Shown here piece by piece: positions 22,398 through 34,300 of a stretch of DNA of 64,000 nt (position 1 is the stretch's first letter; the number at the start of each line of letters is the position of its first letter). The position numbers and the translations under genes were made by a program. This DNA is from Anaeramoeba ignava (Eukaryota > Metamonada > Anaeramoebidae), in NCBI GenBank assembly GCA_028826165.1, contig JAPDFW010000011.1, positions 251,001 through 315,000 of the forward strand, written 5' to 3'. Under the pieces are notes generated by a model, which had not been told where the DNA came from, did not search any database, and worked only from the letters and a program-made list of their open reading frames with translations.

Positions 22398-25300
22398 ATG
22401 TCATTCAATTTAAAATTTCCAACCATTTCTGTTGTGGAATCAAATAAACAGACTTATGAAAAAGCAAAGAGTATTTTTGAAAACTTAAAAAACAAACAAA
22501 AAAATGATGAAAAAGAATTTCACGAACTTTGGGATTTGGATCCACAAGGAATTCAACGGGTTTTCAGCGTGAGATCGATTAAATTACTATCAGGAATGTC
22601 CAAGGACAATCCAGAAGAACAAATTAAACTTATTGAGGAAGAAATAACATATTTAAAAGAAATAATTACTAAATTCGAAAAAGTATTGGAAGAAAACAAC
22701 AAACTTCAATCAAACCAAAAAAAAATCAATCAAGAAAGTCAAGAGTTATTGCAACAAATAAACTCAAACTTTCTTGAAATGGAAAATTATTACAAGGAAA
22801 AGAAAATGGAAGAATTAAAAATACAAATTGAGCAATTTCTGAATCAAAAATTTGAAAAACAATTAAAATTACAACAGAAATTAGAGCAAATAAAACTCAT
22901 TTTAGATAGACAATCACAAGAAATCAGACATAAATGTGGAGCCAAGTCCAAATTTGAACAAGAATTCCAGCAATTTGAAAAGCAAATGCAAGAATTTAAA
23001 AAAATATTACAAGGACAAAACGAAGAAAACATCCTCAGTTTAGAAAGAAAAATTCAACAAAAGAAACAAGAAATGAAAAATACAGAAGAGGAAAAAGAAC
23101 AAAAATCTCAAGCCATCAAAGAAATGAGAGAACTCCAAAAATCAATTATTCCAATTTCATCGCATTTCAAAGAAGAATGGTGCAATCAAATTGGATTGGT
23201 TGAAAATCGGTTTTTATTTTCTCCGAAAAAACTCAAAGCATTACCTTCCAGTGATTTTATCCCAATTTTAATTCGGAAGAAAGCACAAATATTAATGAAC
23301 ATGATCATGAATTCTTCTCCCTCTAAAAATAATGGATCCTTTGTAATTGTTACAGGTGTTTCTGGGGCTGGGAAATCATTTCTTCTTTTTCATCTAGCCT
23401 GCTTTTTTGCAGAATTTACGGTAAATCACCGCAAAAGAATGAAATCAAACATCAAATTATTTAAATGAAATTGAAATGGAAAAATCCAAATTCGAAATTA
23501 GTTCACATTTTTTTTTCTTTTTGATTCTTAGAAAAAAACAGATTTTTCTTCAATTCATCCACAAGATCCTCAAATCATTAATCAAAACGAAGAACATTTC
23601 CAAATCACAAATGAATTGAAACAGAATCAAAATCAAGAATCAAGAAACTCGAACAAGAATAGAAAAGTAATTGTAGTTTATTTGGCTAGATTAGAAAAAC
23701 TTCGAGAAAATGAGAATTATGAAGTTGCAAAGAAAATTATGGAAGATCTCTATAATAGATATGGGTCGAATTTTTTCTCGATTTTGGAAGTTCAGAATTT
23801 CGATGTTCAAATATTCACGAAGAAGGATCCTTCTGATGAAGAAAAGGAGAACACGATTAAAATATGCAGAACTGTTCTTGGAATTTTGCTAACAAATTCT
23901 GATCCAAATTTGTTTGTGATTTTCATTATTGATGAATTCAATATTCTATTTCGAAAACACAACCAAAAAGATCATATTCTTGACATTCTCTTGAAGCATT
24001 ATCAAAATACAAACATTTCGATGATATTATCTTGCCATTCAAGTTTTAATACATCCAAATTTGGAGAAAAAGGAAAAATTTATGAAGAATCCAAATTTAA
24101 ACTGAATACTTATAACAAAAATGAATTTGAAGTGATGATAGAATGGTCAAAAAGATTGGGAGGTTTACCTTCAGAAATGAAAGAAGAAGAAATTAGAGAA
24201 TTTACATCTTGTGTTCCTCGCGTTTTGAGTTATCTAACTGACTCATATGAAAACCAGAAAATTGGTACCGATGAACGAGTTAGTTGGATTCGAGAAGCTG
24301 AAAAATCAATTATTTCTGTGTATCAAAAAGAACTGGATTATATTGTCAAAAAATTTTACCCAAAAAATAATGAAAATCAATTATTGATCCCGAGCGAAAA
24401 AAACTCACAATTCAAATTAACGCAGACGGAACAAAATATGTTTCAGGGACTGGCATTATTAGCCGCGTCTATGTGTTTAAATCGACCTATTTGGGATTTA
24501 TCTGAGATTTGGCAAACTTCAGGATTATTTTTTCCTGTTGAAACTGATCTTCCGTCGAATCATATTTCAACCCAAAACCAACACAATATCCAAACTTTAC
24601 CGCAATCAAGAAAATACCTCCCAATTTCTAAATGGGTCAGAGACGCATTTTTCAAATTTGGAGTGCAAGATGAATTTTGGTTCATTAAACTTTTGCTTAT
24701 GTTGGATCACATTGGTGAGGCTTTGGAAATGTTTGTTCTCTATGCCTTTAATAAACAGGCTGATGGAATTCCACTCAGTTTAAACAATATAGATCTCACA
24801 GGAAAAGAAAGAGGTGGTATTTTTCAATTAACAATTAAAGAAACTATTTATCAAGAATATAGCAAACCATTAGATAATTTGTCCATCGGGACTTTTGTGA
24901 TTCTCTATAAATTTCATCCCGTGATCGATTTTGTTCTGTTAACAGAATCCAACGGAAAGAAGCAATTGTTTTATATCCAAGTTTCCAAATTAACGTACGA
25001 TCAACATACGATGAAAGTTGACAATTTAATAAGTTCCCAAATCCAAGATCCAATTAATCCCAAAAAAAAAGTATCGGTTCTTAAATATTATTCAGATTTA
25101 GCAAAAATGGATCCTCCCATTAATGATTCTGAACTGAAAACTGAAGAAATTGAACAAACTGAAGAAATTGAACAACCAACAAAAAAAGGTAGACACAGAA
25201 AGAAAGAAACCCAAAAATTCAATTCAAATGATAAATCAGAAGAAAAAACAAAAAAATCAACAACAAAATATAAAAGAAAAGATAAAGATTCAAAGAAAAG

Positions 25301-25550
25301 ATTAACAAAATCTACTCAAAAACTTTCTCGAAAAAAAATACAAGAAAAAAGAAAAATCATAACAAAACTTCCTCCAAATCATTACTATCTTTATCTTACT
25401 CCCAATCCAAATTTTCTTTCAGCTGATACTAAGTATGCTGCTGATGATGTTATTCTGCTTAATGGGAACAATTTTTTCTCTCTTGATATTTTTTCTTCGT
25501 GGCTTTTCCATTCATATTTCACTGAAACTGAATCCACAAAAAAAAATTAA
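22398..25550 (+). CDS. Crinkler/RHS-like P-loop NTPase with PD-(D/E)XK-like nuclease domain
   Basis: Two exons (22398-23420, 23532-25550; 111-nt intron, phase 0) give 1013 aa. Residues ~60-270 are coiled coil. Walker A is VTGVSGAGKS (~318-327); Walker B is FVIFIIDEFN (~473-476), followed by a sensor-like ISMILSCHSS. After ~400 residues of helical STAND/AAA-like sequence comes PVIDFVLL ... LFYIQVSKLTYDQH (Asp ~807, Gln ~824, His ~833). This is the 'D...QxS/T...H' pattern I associate with restriction-nuclease-like domains of Crinkler and trypanosome RHS proteins. The catalytic Lys of D-(E/Q)xK is Ser here, so activity is uncertain. A Lys/Arg-rich stretch (~890-960) could be nuclear-targeting. 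Such proteins are effectors or transposon-conflict factors in other eukaryotes. Confidence 0.6.
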
Positions 25551-25748
25551 GTTCCCTTTCACACAAATATTTCCCTTTTTTTTTCTTTTCCAAAAAATAA
25601 AACAAAAATGAATGAGATTTTATGTTTTAATCCAAAATCAATTTCCAAAAGTTTTCAAAAATGCTCCAAAAAGTATTTGGAAAATGACAAAATTTAAAAA
25701 CAAATATTTTCTTTGAATTTTAATTTTGAATTTGATTTTGATTTTAAT
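25551..25748. other. convergent intergenic region
   Basis: 198 bases between the 3' ends of the Crinkler-like gene and the first RCC1-BTB gene. Includes a tract of TTTTGAATTTGA-like repeats. No gene is seen. Confidence 0.5.
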
Positions 25749-27543
25749 TTAAAAAATTAAACATTTCTTTTCTTTCTTTTTAATTTGATTTTGATTATTA
25801 AATTTGTTAATTAATAAATCAAACAAATTAGGATTTGTTTGATTTAATTGAAAATAATCAATTCCAATTTGAATTTCATCAATAATTTCTTGTGTAATTT
25901 GAATTCCTTCTTTAATTTGATTTGAATAAATCCAATATTCAAATATTTGAAATGATTCATCACTTAATTCACTATAATCTGTAACTTTATTAGATTTATC
26001 TTCTGTTACAGATAAAAACATTCCTCGATATAATTCACTTCTCATTATTAATATTAATTTTGGAAATTTATATTGTTTTTCTTTTCTTTCAATTATAAAA
26101 TCTTTTTCATTTTCATTTAAATAAATTCTTTTCATTGTTTCTTCTAATTTTTTCATTTGAATTTATAATTTCTTTAATTTCAGAATATAATTTTGGATTT
26201 ATTATTCTGTTGGAATAAATCATTTCAAATATTTGATTTGATTCTTGAATTGATTTTTTTGAAATAATTTCTTGAAGTTTTTCAATTTGATTTTGATTTT
26301 GATTTTGATTTAATCTATATTTTAATATTAATTTATGAGCTTCGATTATTTCTCCATTTTCGGTTTTGAATGAAATATCACAAAATTCTTTTCTTTCAAA
26401 TAATTTTATCAAATCTTCTTCAAGATTGAAAAAAGAAGGAGGAGAATAATAAAGAAATGAATGATGATATCCACAAGAAATATGATAATTGAAAATATTT
26501 TCATTAAATCTTAATTTAGGAAGTTCAATTTGAATTGGAATTAATTGATTATTTGTATCTCCAGTTCCTAATTGACCATGAGAATTATATCCAAATCCTA
26601 TTAATTTTGAATTAGAAGTTAAAATCAAAGTATGATCAAATCCAACAGAAAAATCAAGAATATTATCATCATTTTCAAATAAAGATGATTTGATTTCAGT
26701 AAATTCATAAGTATCTTCATTTTTGCCAAGTCCATTATTTTCATAATATCCACATGAATAAAGTTTTCTTTTTGGATTTTCATTTTCATCTTCAATCAAC
26801 ATTATTGAATGAGTATATCCACATTTAATATCAATTATTTTGCCTTTTGGAATATTTTGTATTTTGGTTAATTTCTGGATTTTTATTTCTTTTCTTATTG
26901 ATTCTCCTAATCCAACTTGACCAAATTGATTATCACCGAATCCAAATAATTCTTGATTTGAATTTAAAAGAAAAGCATGAGCTGAAGTATTTCCTGAAAA
27001 TATTTTAGAAACATTTTTCATCATTAAAATTAGTTTTTCTGTTTTTTGAAATGTTATAGTATCAACACCAAGTTGACCATAATCATTTGAACCAATTCCG
27101 TAAACATTTTGATTTGAAGTTAATAAGTAAATTGAACCATATCCAGAAACAATATCTTGAATTATTCTATCGTTTGTATCTTCAATTAATGATGAAATAT
27201 TGATAAATTCTTTTGGATTTTCTGAATTAATATTTTTTCCTTTAGCAAATACATTTCCTTCTTTTGTTAAAATAGCTTCATTTTCAAAACCAACAGTTAC
27301 TTTTTGAATATTTTCTTCAATTTGGATTTCTTTTTTTTCAGGTTTATGTTTTAAATATTCTATTGCTTTTCCATTTTCAAAAAGGAAAATTGTTGAATAG
27401 TTTCCTGTTGAAATTTGTTTAATTTGTTTTTCATTTTCATTTTCAAATTTAAATTTAAATTGAATTGGTTTTGTTATTGAATCTGGTTTATTTTTGATAA
27501 GTTTTGGAAATTGATTTCTTCCAAAAAATAAAATTTCATTCAT
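25749..27543 (-). pseudogene. RCC1-BTB-BTB-CaaX gene, copy A, single frameshift
   Basis: Most 3' member of the tandem trio. The first 470 codons match copy B: a seven-bladed RCC1-type propeller (GIGSNDYGQLG, GFGDNQFGQVGLG, GFGYNSHGQLGTGD) and a first BTB domain (FCDISFKTENGEIIEAHKLI). One extra base near 26147 (CTAATTTTTTC versus CTATTTTTTC in copy B) throws the frame. The rest, with the second BTB (KFPKLILIMRSELYRGMFLS) and the KKKEKKCLIF end, stays open in the next frame down to 25749. The unchanged downstream frame suggests either a very recent lesion or a sequence error. Confidence 0.75.
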
Positions 27544-27594
27544 TTTTGAAAAAGAAAAAAAATGAAAAAATGATTTTTGGATTTGAATTTTAAT

Positions 27595-29388
27595 TTAAAA
27601 AATTAAACATTTCTTTTCTTTCTTTTTAATTTGATTTTGATTATTAAATTTGTTAATTAATAAATCAAATAAATTTGGATTTGTTTGATTTAATTGAAAA
27701 TAATCAATTCCTCTTTGAATTTCATCAATTATTTCTTGTGTAATTTGAATTTCATTTTTAATTTGATTTGAGTAAATCCAATATTCTAATAATTGAAATG
27801 ATTTATTACTTAATTCACTATAATCTGTAACTTTATTAGAAGTATCTTCTGTTACAGATAAAAACATTCCTCGATATAATTCACTTCTCATTATTAATAT
27901 TAATTTAGGAAATTTATATTGTTTTTCTTTTCTTTCAATTATAAAATCTTTTTCATTTTCATTTAAATAAATTCTTTTCATTGTTTCTTCTATTTTTTCA
28001 TTTGAATTTATAATTTCTTTAATTTCATAATATAATATTGGATTTATTATTCTGTTGGAATAAATCATTTCAAATATTTGATTTGATTCTTTAATTGATT
28101 TTTTTGAAATAATTTCTTTAAGTTTTTCAATTTCAATTTGATTTTGATTTAATCTATATTTCAATATTAATTTATGAGCTTTGATCATTTCTCCATTTTT
28201 GGTTTTAAATGAAATATCACAAAATTCTTTTCTTCTAAATAATTTTATCAAATCTTCTTCAAGATTGAAAAAAGAAGGAGAATAATAATAAAGAAATGAA
28301 TGATGATATCCACAATAAATATGATAATTAGAAATATTTTCATTAAATCTTAATTTAGGAAGTTCAATTTTAATTGGAATTAATTGATTTTTTATATCTC
28401 CAGTTCCTAATTGACCATGAGAATTATATCCAAATCCTATTAATTTTGAATTAGAAGTTAAAATCAAAGTATGATCAAATCCAACAGAAAAATCAAGAAT
28501 ATCATCATCATTTTCAAATAAAGATGATTTGATTTCAGTAAATTCATAAGTATCTTCATTTTTACCAAGTCCATTATTTTCATAATATCCACATGAATAA
28601 AGTTTTCTTTTTGGATTTTGATTTTGATTTTCATTTTCAATCAACATTATTGAATGAGTATATCCACATTTAATATCAATTATTTTGCCTTTTGGAATAT
28701 TTTGTATTTTGGTTAATTTTTGGATTTTTATTTCTTTTCTTATTGATTCTCCTAATCCAACTTGACCAAATTGATTATCACCGAATCCAAATAATTCTTG
28801 ATTTGAATTTAAAAGAAAAACATAATTTGAAGAATTTCCTGAAAATATTTTAGAAACATTTTTCATCATTAAAATTGGTTTTTCTGTTTTTTGAAATGTT
28901 ATACTATCAACACCAAGTTGACCATAATAATTAGAACCAATTCCGTAAACATTTTGATTTGAAGTTAATAAGTAAATTGATTGAGCGCCAGAAACAATAT
29001 CTTCAATTATTCTATCGTTTGTATCTTCAATTAATGATGAAATATTGATAAATTCTTTTGGATTTTTTGAATTAATATTTTTTCCTTTAGCAAATACATT
29101 TCCTTCTTTTGTTAAAATAGCTTCATTTTCAAAACCAACAGTTACTTTTTGAATATTTTCTTCAATTTGGATTTCTTTTTTTTCAGGTTTTTGATTTAAA
29201 TATTCTATTGCTTTTCCATTTTCAAAAAGGAAAAAAACGGCAAAATTTGTAGATAAAATTTGTTTAATTTGTTTTTCATTTTCATTTTCAAATTTAAATT
29301 TAAATTGAATTGGTTTTGTTATTGAATCTGGTTTATTTTTGATAAGTTTTGGATATTGATTTGAACCAAAAAATAAAATTTCATTCAT
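27595..29388 (-). CDS. RCC1-BTB-BTB protein with polybasic CaaX tail, copy B (intact)
   Basis: Intronless 597 aa. Residues 1-385 hold RCC1 repeats (Gly-rich blades such as GIGSNYYGQLG, GFGDNQFGQVGLG, SCGYYENNGLGK, GFGYNSHGQLGTGD). Residues ~390-470 are BTB-1 (FCDISFKTKNGEMIKAHKLI). Residues ~480-560 are BTB-2 (EKQYKFPKLILIMRSELYRG ... VTDYSELSNKSFQLLEYWIY). The end, KKKEKKCLIF, is a polybasic stretch plus a CaaX box with X = Phe, compatible with geranylgeranylation and membrane anchoring. BTB domains usually dimerise or recruit cullin-3; RCC1 propellers bind GTPases or chromatin. A prenylated RCC1-BTB adaptor at a membrane is inferred. Copies A and C flank it at 50-70 bp. Confidence 0.85.
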   Translation of the reverse strand: MNEILFFGSNQYPKLIKNKPDSITKPIQFKFKFENENEKQIKQILSTNFAVFFLFENGKAIEYLNQKPEKKEIQIEENIQKVTVGFENEAILTKEGNVFAKGKNINSKNPKEFINISSLIEDTNDRIIEDIVSGAQSIYLLTSNQNVYGIGSNYYGQLGVDSITFQKTEKPILMMKNVSKIFSGNSSNYVFLLNSNQELFGFGDNQFGQVGLGESIRKEIKIQKLTKIQNIPKGKIIDIKCGYTHSIMLIENENQNQNPKRKLYSCGYYENNGLGKNEDTYEFTEIKSSLFENDDDILDFSVGFDHTLILTSNSKLIGFGYNSHGQLGTGDIKNQLIPIKIELPKLRFNENISNYHIYCGYHHSFLYYYSPSFFNLEEDLIKLFRRKEFCDISFKTKNGEMIKAHKLILKYRLNQNQIEIEKLKEIISKKSIKESNQIFEMIYSNRIINPILYYEIKEIINSNEKIEETMKRIYLNENEKDFIIERKEKQYKFPKLILIMRSELYRGMFLSVTEDTSNKVTDYSELSNKSFQLLEYWIYSNQIKNEIQITQEIIDEIQRGIDYFQLNQTNPNLFDLLINKFNNQNQIKKKEKKCLIF

Positions 29389-29458
29389 TTTTGAAAAGAA
29401 AAAAATGAAAAAAATGAAAAAAATGATTTTAATTTGAATTTTAATTTAAATTTTAATT

Positions 29459-31263
29459 TTAATTTTTAATTTGATTTTGATTATTAAATTTGTTAATTAA
29501 TAAATCAAATAAATTTGGATTTGTTTGATTTAATTGAAAATAATCAATTCCACTTTGAATTTCATCAATTATTTCTTGTGTAATTTGAATTTCATTTTTA
29601 ATTTGATTTGAATAAATCCAATATTCAAATATTTGAAATGATTTATTACTTAATTCACTATAATCTGTAACTTTATTTGATTTATCTTTTGTTACAGATA
29701 AAAACATTCCTCGATATAATTCACTTCTCATTATTAATATTAATTTTGGAAATTTATATTGGTTTTTCTTTTCTTTCAATTATAAAATCTTTTTCATTTT
29801 CATTTTCATTTAAATAAATTCTTTTCATTGTTTCTTCAATTTTTTCATTTGAATTTATAATTTCTTTAATTTCAGAATATAATTTTGGATTTATTATTCT
29901 GTTTGAATAAATCATTTCAAATATTTGATTTGATTCTTTAATTGATTTATTTTGAAATAATTTCTTGAAGTTTTTCATTTTGATTTTGATTTTGATTTAA
30001 TCTATATTTCAATATTAATTTATGAGCTTCAATTATTTCTCCATTTTTGGTTTTAAATGAAATATCACAAAATTCTTTTCTTCTAAATATTTTTATCAAA
30101 TCTTCTTCAAGATTGGAAAAAGAAGGAGGAGAATAATAAAGAAATGATTTGTAATTTCCACAAGAAACATGATAATTGTAAATATCTTCATTAAATCTTA
30201 ATTCAGGAAGTTCGATTTGAATTGGAATTGATTGCCTTTTTGTATCTCCAGTTCCTAATTGGCCAAATAAATTTAAACCAAATCCTATCATTTGTTTTGT
30301 ATTTGAAGTTAAAATCAAAGTATGATAATATCCAATAGAAATTTCAAGAATATTATCATCATTTTCAAATAAAGATGATTTGATTTCAGTAAATTCATAA
30401 GTATTTTCATTTTTGCCAAGTCCATTAAATCGATGATTTCCACATGAATAAAGTTTTCTTTTTAGATTTTCATCTTCATTTTCATTTTCAATCAACATTA
30501 TTGAATAGTTATTTCCACATTGAATATCAATTATTTCACCTTTTGGAATATTTTGGATTTTGGTTAATTTTCTGATTTGTTTTTTCCGAAATCCTAATCC
30601 AAGAGAACCAAATCTGTTATTTCCACATACAAATAATTCTTGATTTGAATTTAAAAGAAAAACAAAATTTGAATAACTTCCTGAAAATATTTTAGAAACA
30701 TTTTTCATCATTAAAATTGGTTTTTCTGATTTTCTTGTTTTTCTGTTTAGATTTTTGTGTTTTTTAATAATTATTTTAGAACTAAGACTAAGTTGACCAT
30801 ATTTATTTGAACCAATTCCATAAGCATTTTGATTTGAAGTTAATAAGTAAATAGATTGATATCCGTAAGCAATATCTTGAATTATTCTATCATTTGTATC
30901 TTCAATTAATGATGAAATATTAATAAATTCTTTTGAATTTTTTGGATTAATATCTATTCCTTTGGCAAATACATTTCCTTCTTTTGTTAAAATAGCTTCA
31001 TTTCCAGAACCAACAGATACTTTTTGAATATTTTCTTCAATTTGGATTTTTTCAGGATTTTGTTGGTTTGGATTTCTTAAATATTCTATTGCTTTTCCAT
31101 TTTTAAAAAGGAAAATTGTTGAATAAATTCCTGATAAAATTTGTTTAATTTGTTTTTCATTTTCATTTTCAAATTTAAATTGAATTGGTTTTGTTATTTT
31201 TTCTGATTTATTTAGCAAAAGCCTTGGATTTTCATTTGAACCAAAAAATAAAATTTCATTCAT
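29459..31263 (-). pseudogene. RCC1-BTB-BTB gene, copy C, two frameshifts and no CaaX
   Basis: Same architecture but more diverged (RCC1 blades GIGSNKYGQLS, VCGNNRFGSLGLG, GFGLNLFGQLGTGD). Relative to copy B there is an extra base near 29949 (TTTATTTT for T7), after ...LQEIISK, and another G near 29760. The segments between stay open. The C-terminus ends ...NNQNQIKN at a stop before the KKKEKKCLIF tail, so this copy would be soluble if expressed. Two independent lesions plus loss of the tail make pseudogenisation more credible than for copy A. Confidence 0.7.
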
Positions 31264-31314
31264 TTTTGAAATGAAAAAATGAAAAAAATGAAAAAATGAA
31301 TTTTAATTTGAATT

Positions 31315-34300
31315 TTAATTATTTTTTTTTTCATCTGAATCTAATATTATTTTTGATTCCAAATCATTTCTTGAATTAATCAAATTATTAATTTTTAAAA
31401 AATATTCAATTCCTTCATAATATCCATCTTTTTTAACTTCTTTGATTAGCTTTACACAATGAGGAGACGAGAAAACAAGAAGCATAAACTGTGCAAAATG
31501 AGAGAACACGACTCCTGGTTGTGATTCTTTGAGTTTCAAAAAGAGGAAATGAAAATGAATAAACATTTTGCTTTTTATAAAAAAATCAACAAATAATTCA
31601 ACATCTTTTTTAAGGCTTTTTTGTGGATCACGAAGATTGCTTCTTGGAAGTTTCATCTCTGGGTTTTCTGCCAATTTGCGCGAAAGACAATCATCCATAG
31701 AAAGCAATTTTGTGATGCATTTGATACTGTAAGGCAAATAGGCAGGATATTTTGTTTTGGATCCCTTTTTTGGCTTGAATGATATTCCCATCAATAAAAA
31801 CGGCTTGATTTTGTTTTTTGAAATGAGATACGAACAGAAAATATCGTTGTAATATATCATCTGATAGAAAAGTTTCCAGGAATGCTTTGCAAAAATCAAG
31901 CTCTCTTCATTCGAGCAAAACTCTTTGATTTTCTTTAAGAATTCTTCATTCTTGTAAATCAACTTCATGATCGTTTTTTCTCGAATAAGAAACCTGATCA
32001 CATCCAGAATGTCGGCTTTGAATTCGTACTCGTTTGAAGGCGAGTTTTCGATTATCAAAAGAAGACGTCCAATGTCTTCTGAAGTGATATTTATTGTTGA
32101 TAAATGGTTGTTTTTGGGATTTTTGCTTTTTATTTCTGGTTCGTTTTCAATTTTTTGCTTTTTTTGCAACTTTTGTGGCCCAATTTGCATCATTGAAAAG
32201 GAACTGTGTGATTTTTGCAATGGAGAAATTTGGCTCATTACTGATGTTTGGGGTTGTGAGTAAGAGAAATCATTGTTTGATTGATAGTGCGTATTTGAAG
32301 CCTGCAAATTTTGATTGTTTGATAAAAATCTCACGAAAGAAAGCAATAATTTCGCGAGGTTTTTCATTCCAGGAGAATAAAAATGCTGAGTTCCTATGTG
32401 TATTCTCATCAAGAGCTCTATAAGAAATGTTTCTCTTGTGATTGCAATGTGTTTAAAAGTCGAATTTACTTCGTTGGTGATTAAAAAACGGTAAATATGG
32501 CAGCACAAATCCACAACTAAACTTGAGATATGGGGTGGCAATTCAAATTTCACATCCTTTTTGAATATTAATTTGCTGACTTCCTGATTGTTTTTTTCTT
32601 GTCGTTTTTTTCTGTTGGATGTAAACTTCACATGCTCCAAACGCTTTGTTCTGTGTTTCCTCACAAACGAATATTTTTCACAACTAATCGCAGTATTCAA
32701 AGATTCGGTTCTTTTTGGACTAGCCATTGATTTCTGAACAAATTCCATTTTGGAGTGTGAAAATAAATCCTCAAATAAAACATGTGTTGCTGTTGCATAA
32801 TTCTCAGCAAAAAACACAAAAAATCTTGGATTTCTCATTGCAATCCATAGTTTATTTGAAGCTTCTTGCACGTGATGAAGCTTTGATGATCCCAATCTCC
32901 GAAGTTTGAAAATCAGTCCCACTTCGGGACTTTTTAATATCCTGAATAATTCATCACTTTCAATCTTCAAAATGTGCAATAACACAAACAAAAAATGTGT
33001 TGAAATGAACACTGATGATGAGCCAATTCCTCTGAAAACATATTTTTGAATAATTTCAGGTGATTCTGTAATCATGTTAATTATATCCACAAACAATTTC
33101 TTTATTTGATAAAGTACAAATTTTGCAATTGGTTGGAATGAATAAATACTTCTAAATAAAACATTTTCTGTATTTAATGAATCATAAATGAGCTGCAAGT
33201 AATAATGTGCTTGAATAACTTTCAAGAATTCATTTAATTGCTGATTTTCTCCAAATTTCTTGATTTTTAATTTTTAATTTTTTTAATTATTATTCAATAA
33301 ATAAATTTATTTATTTATTATTTTCTTCTTTTTACAATTTTTAATCTAAATTGAAGATCAGGAATATAAGGAAAAATATCTACAGGAATAGGTTTAAAAA
33401 AATTCATTGCATACGAAATTCTATATAAATATTTTAACTCTAAATTTTGCGTAAATTGTTCGAGTAGTGTTTTTCCTGTTATTTTTTGAAATAAATCAAT
33501 CACAAAACTGGATATTTTTGCATGAACAGAAACTGATTTGCAAGTTTCAAAAATATCCAATATTTCATGGAAATTTGTTTGTGTGATTGTTTGTTGTAGA
33601 ATATCTGATAAAGTAATTTTTCCTTTTTTTGTTGGCGTTTTCATTCTCCAATTTTTTATCATTTCAAAAAATTTATCCAAACACTAAAAAAAAATTTGTT
33701 TGTTTGTTTTAAATATTCATTTTTAGATCAATTTTTAAATTTAAATATTCACTTGTTCTGTTTGAATGAATTTTTTCAAATTTGATATATTCAAATCAAT
33801 CAATTTACGAACAATTTTCGAAGCTTTTTTTTCTGTACTTTTTTGAGTCTATATTTTGTTTTTCAATTCAATTAAATTAAATTAAATTCATTTCAATTAA
33901 ATTAAATTAATTTTTTTTTACATTTTCAGAAACATTTTTTGAATAAAATTTCTTGAATCGATTTCCATGTTCAAATTTTAGTATTTCGTTTTTTACTTCT
34001 TCAAGATATAATTTATCTTTTTTGATTTTATCAAGATTGAAAAATTCAGGAAAATTTTCTTGATTATTTAAATTACAATCTTGTATTTGATTGAAAGAAT
34101 TTTCCAATTCAATCAATTCCTAAAAATCAAAAATCAAATTTTAAAATTTAAATTAAAATTAAAATTAAAATTAAAATTTTCAAACCATTTCTTGCGATTT
34201 TATCCTTATTTGTTTTTCTATAATATTTTTTTGTTTAACTAAAACTTTTGAAAAAAATTCTTTGATTGAATCCTAAATTTAAATTAAAAATTCAATAAAA

